A DNA stretch of 64,000 nt, taken from positions 124,001 through 188,000 of the forward strand of contig JAJFKP010000027.1 of assembly GCA_021773135.1 (NCBI GenBank), given 5' to 3'. Positions within the stretch are counted from its first letter, which is position 1. Every line of letters starts with the position of its first letter. The stretch comes from Woeseiaceae bacterium (GTDB lineage: Bacteria > Pseudomonadota > Gammaproteobacteria > Steroidobacterales > Woeseiaceae). Under the pieces are notes generated by a model that saw only the letters and a program-made list of their open reading frames with translations, searched no databases and was not told the DNA's origin. Below, in pieces: positions 61,117 through 64,000 of this stretch. Position numbers and translations under genes: made by a program.

Positions 61117-63324
61117 ATGGCCGGCAACATTCTCAATACCCTGTCGATGGCTAAGTATGAACGGATTCTTCCGCGCCTTTTTCCGGACGCAATTCGAATC
61201 GAGATAGCAGATCGTGATGGTGAAAATTTCTGGTGTAAGCAACCCGGATCTGACTGCGCGAATAAAGATAAGTATCAGCATGCCGATCCTGTCGTGCATG
61301 CCTGGGCCGATCTTGGCGCGGGTTTGAGCCGGCGGCAGTTGCCCGGCGGCGAGGTCCAGATTCGCAGGCAGCTGTCTGCCCAATCAACGGGGAAGATTGG
61401 CTGGTTGGTCGTCGCGTTCAATACCAGCGCCAGCACGCCGATGTCGGCAGCGCCAGAGGCGTTGCGTCGCGCATTTGCCGACGCCGTTACTTTTCTGCAG
61501 GAAGAAGTTGAGCTGCAGTCGGAATGTAACCAGCTGGCCATAGAGCTTACCGAGCGGTACGAAGAACTTAACCTCGTTTACAGCACCAAGGACCAGGTCG
61601 AACACCTCGATGAGGGCCATGACGCGCTGCAGCGGCTCGTGCAGAACTGCACTGATTACCTGGACGTTGGATTAGCCGTGCTTGTCTGCAGGGACAAGGG
61701 TCTCCTCATGCATCACAAGAATCTGCATGCACCTGCAGACAGTGATCACCTGCTGGATTTGCTGGCGGGACGTGTTTACGACCATGTCCGATCCCGGGTT
61801 CAATGCGTGGTACTAAATGAGACTGACGAAGACGGCAGGGCTAGAGTATTCGGTGGGCGATCTGAAAACCTTCTTGCATACCCTGTAATTGACGATCACG
61901 GCACGGCCATTGGCGTGCTGGCAGTTGTCGCCAATCCGGAAATACACACGTTTTCCAATGGTGACCGAAACCTGCTCGAGGTAATGGCGAAAAAAGCGTC
62001 CCGTATTATCCATACGCACCACGACTCGCTTACCGGATTGATGAATCGGAGTGGATTCGAGTCCTCAATGGTCGCGACCCTAGCGGCAGCACGCAGCAAG
62101 GGACTTCAGCACTGCCTGCTGCATGTCGACCTCGATCAGATTCACGTCGTCAATGACCTGATGGGACATGAGGAAGGCGACAAACTCATACGGCGAGTCG
62201 CCAAGGTCCTGCGCGGCTTAACCCGCGATACAGACTATGTTGCCCGCCTGGGCGGTGACGAATTTGGTGTGTTGCTGACCAATTGCAACGTTAAGCAGGG
62301 GCACGAGATTGCGGACGATATTCGCAATGGGGTGCGGCAAATAAAAATTGTTGCCGCTAAGCGTCAGCTGGATGTTTCAACGAGTATAGGAATCGCTGCC
62401 GTAACGAGCGAGACCGAAGGCATTGTTGGCGTCATGGCATCGGCAGAAATCGCCTGCAAATCAGCGAAAGAAGCCGGCAGGGACCGCATTCAGGTATTCG
62501 AACGGGACAACACCACACTGGTTCGCCGCAGCGAGGAGATCGAGTGGATAGGGCGCGTACAGGAGGCGCTTCGGGATGACTTGTTTCTGCTGTATTGCCA
62601 GCCCGTATTGCCACTGGCAGTTGGCAAGCATTCGCCGCACTACGAAATTCTGGTTCGACTGCAGGGGCATGACGGGGAAGTGCTTTCCCCGGCGGTTTTC
62701 ATGCCTGCCGCGGAGCGCTACCAGTTGATGCCGATGCTTGATCGCTGGGTGATCCATCACACGCTTAGGTGGGTGGGGTCCTGCTGGGCAAGCATCGCAT
62801 CTTCTAGTCCTGTGTTTTGTATCAACCTGTCAGGCCAGTCCCTGACCAACCCGGGGTTCCTGACGTTTGTTACCGACGAGATAACCCAGATGGGTTTACC
62901 GCCTGAGAACATTTGTTTTGAAATCACCGAAACCGCGGCTATTTCGAATATCGATGAAGCGACAGACTTTATCGCGGGTTTACGGAATCTCGGCTGCAGT
63001 TTCTCCCTTGACGATTTTGGCGCCGGACTGAGTTCTTTTGGATATCTCAAGGACCTGCCGGTCGATTACCTGAAGATCGACGGCAGTTTTATCAGAGAGA
63101 TTACGAGCGATGCAATTTCCCGATCTATGGTTACGGCAATCTGCCAGATCGCAAAAACCATGAAACTGTCAACCGTGGCCGAATTCGTGGGTGACGAAGA
63201 AACCATAGAGATACTTCGCGGCATCGACGTCGATTTCGTACAGGGCTATTACATAGGTGAGCCAGAACCCCTCGAAGGTGTTACCGAGCGCCTGCGACTC
63301 GAACCTGACGTGCTCAGCGCATGA
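61117..63324 (+). CDS. GGDEF-EAL cyclic-di-GMP protein with GAF-like sensor
   Basis: 735 residues: an N-terminal region of unknown fold (1-130), a GAF-like domain (about 150-290), GGDEF (300-465) and EAL (480-725). The synthase site 'ARLGGDEFGVLL' is intact, with an R-x-x-D inhibitory site (RDTD) exactly five residues before it. The hydrolase site keeps 'YEILVRL', 'FCINLSG', 'CFEITETA', 'LDDFGAGLSS', 'LKIDGSF' and 'VQGYYIGEP', so both activities look possible. ATG 61117 follows the regulator stop closely. Its stop overlaps the next gene by 4 bases. Confidence 0.9.
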   Translation: MAGNILNTLSMAKYERILPRLFPDAIRIEIADRDGENFWCKQPGSDCANKDKYQHADPVVHAWADLGAGLSRRQLPGGEVQIRRQLSAQSTGKIGWLVVAFNTSASTPMSAAPEALRRAFADAVTFLQEEVELQSECNQLAIELTERYEELNLVYSTKDQVEHLDEGHDALQRLVQNCTDYLDVGLAVLVCRDKGLLMHHKNLHAPADSDHLLDLLAGRVYDHVRSRVQCVVLNETDEDGRARVFGGRSENLLAYPVIDDHGTAIGVLAVVANPEIHTFSNGDRNLLEVMAKKASRIIHTHHDSLTGLMNRSGFESSMVATLAAARSKGLQHCLLHVDLDQIHVVNDLMGHEEGDKLIRRVAKVLRGLTRDTDYVARLGGDEFGVLLTNCNVKQGHEIADDIRNGVRQIKIVAAKRQLDVSTSIGIAAVTSETEGIVGVMASAEIACKSAKEAGRDRIQVFERDNTTLVRRSEEIEWIGRVQEALRDDLFLLYCQPVLPLAVGKHSPHYEILVRLQGHDGEVLSPAVFMPAAERYQLMPMLDRWVIHHTLRWVGSCWASIASSSPVFCINLSGQSLTNPGFLTFVTDEITQMGLPPENICFEITETAAISNIDEATDFIAGLRNLGCSFSLDDFGAGLSSFGYLKDLPVDYLKIDGSFIREITSDAISRSMVTAICQIAKTMKLSTVAEFVGDEETIEILRGIDVDFVQGYYIGEPEPLEGVTERLRLEPDVLSA

Positions 63325-64000
63325 GCCAGACGGCAGAAAGCGCATCGTCCCAGGTCAATTGTGTCCGCATCGGTGTCGCTACACATGTTACTCCCGCGTT
63401 TTCCCTCGTGGGCAACGAAGCGCTGCAGGACCTGCTGGTGGCGGTGGAAAGTTGCATAGAATCGGGTGATTTCAAGCTGATTATCGATTTTGCTGCTGTG
63501 CAGTCTATAGACAGCATTGCGATATCGGCCCTGATGGATTTGCAGGATCGTCTTCTGAAACTGGGTGGCTGGGTCAAGGTTTCAGGGCATAACAGCATGA
63601 TTGGGGAAGTAGCAGAAATCACCGGTCTGGCCGACTACATAGCGTTCTTAAACAGCGACGGTGAACGCGACCGGAAAGATCAGGAAGACGTGAGTTCCGG
63701 GCCCGGCGCGAGGCTGGGAGACATCCTGATCGCGCGCGGGTTGACTTCGCAGGCGAGAATCGACGAGGCGCTGAAGCTTCAGGATCGGCTCGGCAAACGC
63801 ATGGGGCAGATCATTATCGATAAAGGCTGGGTCTCTGAAAATGATGTGCTGCGGGCGCTGAGCGAGCAGCTTGGCGTGCCATTCGTCCGCGTGCGTCCAG
63901 GACTATTTGACCCTGCTGTTGCGGGACTTCTTGATCGCAGCGTGGCACGCAGACTGTGTGTCCTGCCCCTGTTTCGCGTGCGCAGCGTCGTTTACCTTGC
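63321..64000 (+). CDS. STAS domain plus MshEN/GspE-N-like protein (partial)
   Basis: The reading frame opens at ATG 63321, overlapping the preceding stop, and runs off the window. The first 110 residues are STAS-like ('KLIIDFAAVQSIDSIAISAL', 'LGGWVKVSGHNSMIGEV'). From about residue 133, 'ARLGDILIARGLTSQARIDE' and 'GQIIIDKGWVSENDVL' followed by 'ALSEQLGVPFVRVRPG' match the N-terminal domain of GspE/PilB-type ATPases, which can bind c-di-GMP in the MshEN form. Following a GGDEF-EAL gene, it may be the effector of that signal. Whether an ATPase follows cannot be seen. Confidence 0.85.
   Translation, partial: MSQTAESASSQVNCVRIGVATHVTPAFSLVGNEALQDLLVAVESCIESGDFKLIIDFAAVQSIDSIAISALMDLQDRLLKLGGWVKVSGHNSMIGEVAEITGLADYIAFLNSDGERDRKDQEDVSSGPGARLGDILIARGLTSQARIDEALKLQDRLGKRMGQIIIDKGWVSENDVLRALSEQLGVPFVRVRPGLFDPAVAGLLDRSVARRLCVLPLFRVRSVVYL

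Noticed and set aside
1-64000. CRISPR array, prophage, integrase or insertion sequence
   Set aside because: No regularly spaced repeats, phage genes or transposase genes were seen in the window.

Overview
The window looks like a chromosomal piece of a free-living, probably marine or sediment gammaproteobacterium. The grounds are outer-membrane TonB-dependent receptors, many lipoprotein and Sec signal peptides, two secreted sulfatases, a PA2778/PA2779-type gene pair, a YjjX phosphatase, and a c-di-GMP signalling block. I cannot name the genus from sequence alone.

1-28.3 kb is a nonribosomal peptide gene cluster. A 4250-residue synthetase with four condensation-adenylation-carrier modules and no thioesterase (5784-18536, minus) is followed by a JmjC/cupin-type dioxygenase. 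Divergent from it is a starter-unit operon: a stand-alone carrier protein, a PhyH dioxygenase, an acyl-CoA-dehydrogenase-like flavoenzyme and a stand-alone adenylating ligase of the PltF/RedM kind. Ornithine cyclodeaminase (a proline source), an Sfp-type phosphopantetheinyl transferase and a TonB-dependent receptor follow, and a HupE/UreJ membrane protein is divergent from the cyclodeaminase. At the far left, convergent with the dioxygenase, are two alpha/beta hydrolases and two methyltransferase genes. Reading the binding-pocket residues by hand gives Asn for module 1, no confident call for module 2, and Gly for modules 3 and 4. The working model is a proline-derived (pyrrole or pyrroline) cap on Asn-X-Gly-Gly, possibly beta-hydroxylated and methylated, and perhaps a metal chelator re-imported by the receptor. 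I know of no described compound with this combination.

28.3-35.6 kb (mostly minus) holds a small orphan gene with a CRP-like site upstream, a purine permease and purine nucleoside permease pair, a RelE-type toxin-antitoxin pair with a repeated operator, a C39-like peptidase/PA2779 pair, a TAXI-type binding lipoprotein, and yjjX. Three related GGGGACA-type hairpins lie at gene 3' ends here, and one of them forms the C-terminal codons of a small membrane protein.

35.6-41.3 kb (plus) is a CoA-dependent catabolic operon: FAD oxidoreductase, class III CoA-transferase, enoyl-CoA hydratase, ferredoxin, MFS carrier and a YecM-like protein.

41.3-55.1 kb combines secreted nucleotide and nucleoside enzymes (adenosine deaminase, nucleoside hydrolase, 5'-nucleotidase, an exported DnaQ-fold exonuclease-like protein) with two sulfatases around a very large TonB-dependent receptor and two Fe(II)/2OG oxygenases.

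55.1-58.6 kb carries a cytochrome P450, a TsgA-like MFS transporter and an SDR. 58.9-64 kb is a signalling operon: histidine kinase, single-domain response regulator, GGDEF-EAL protein, and a STAS-MshEN protein cut by the window edge. No rRNA, tRNA, CRISPR array, prophage or insertion sequence transposase was seen.
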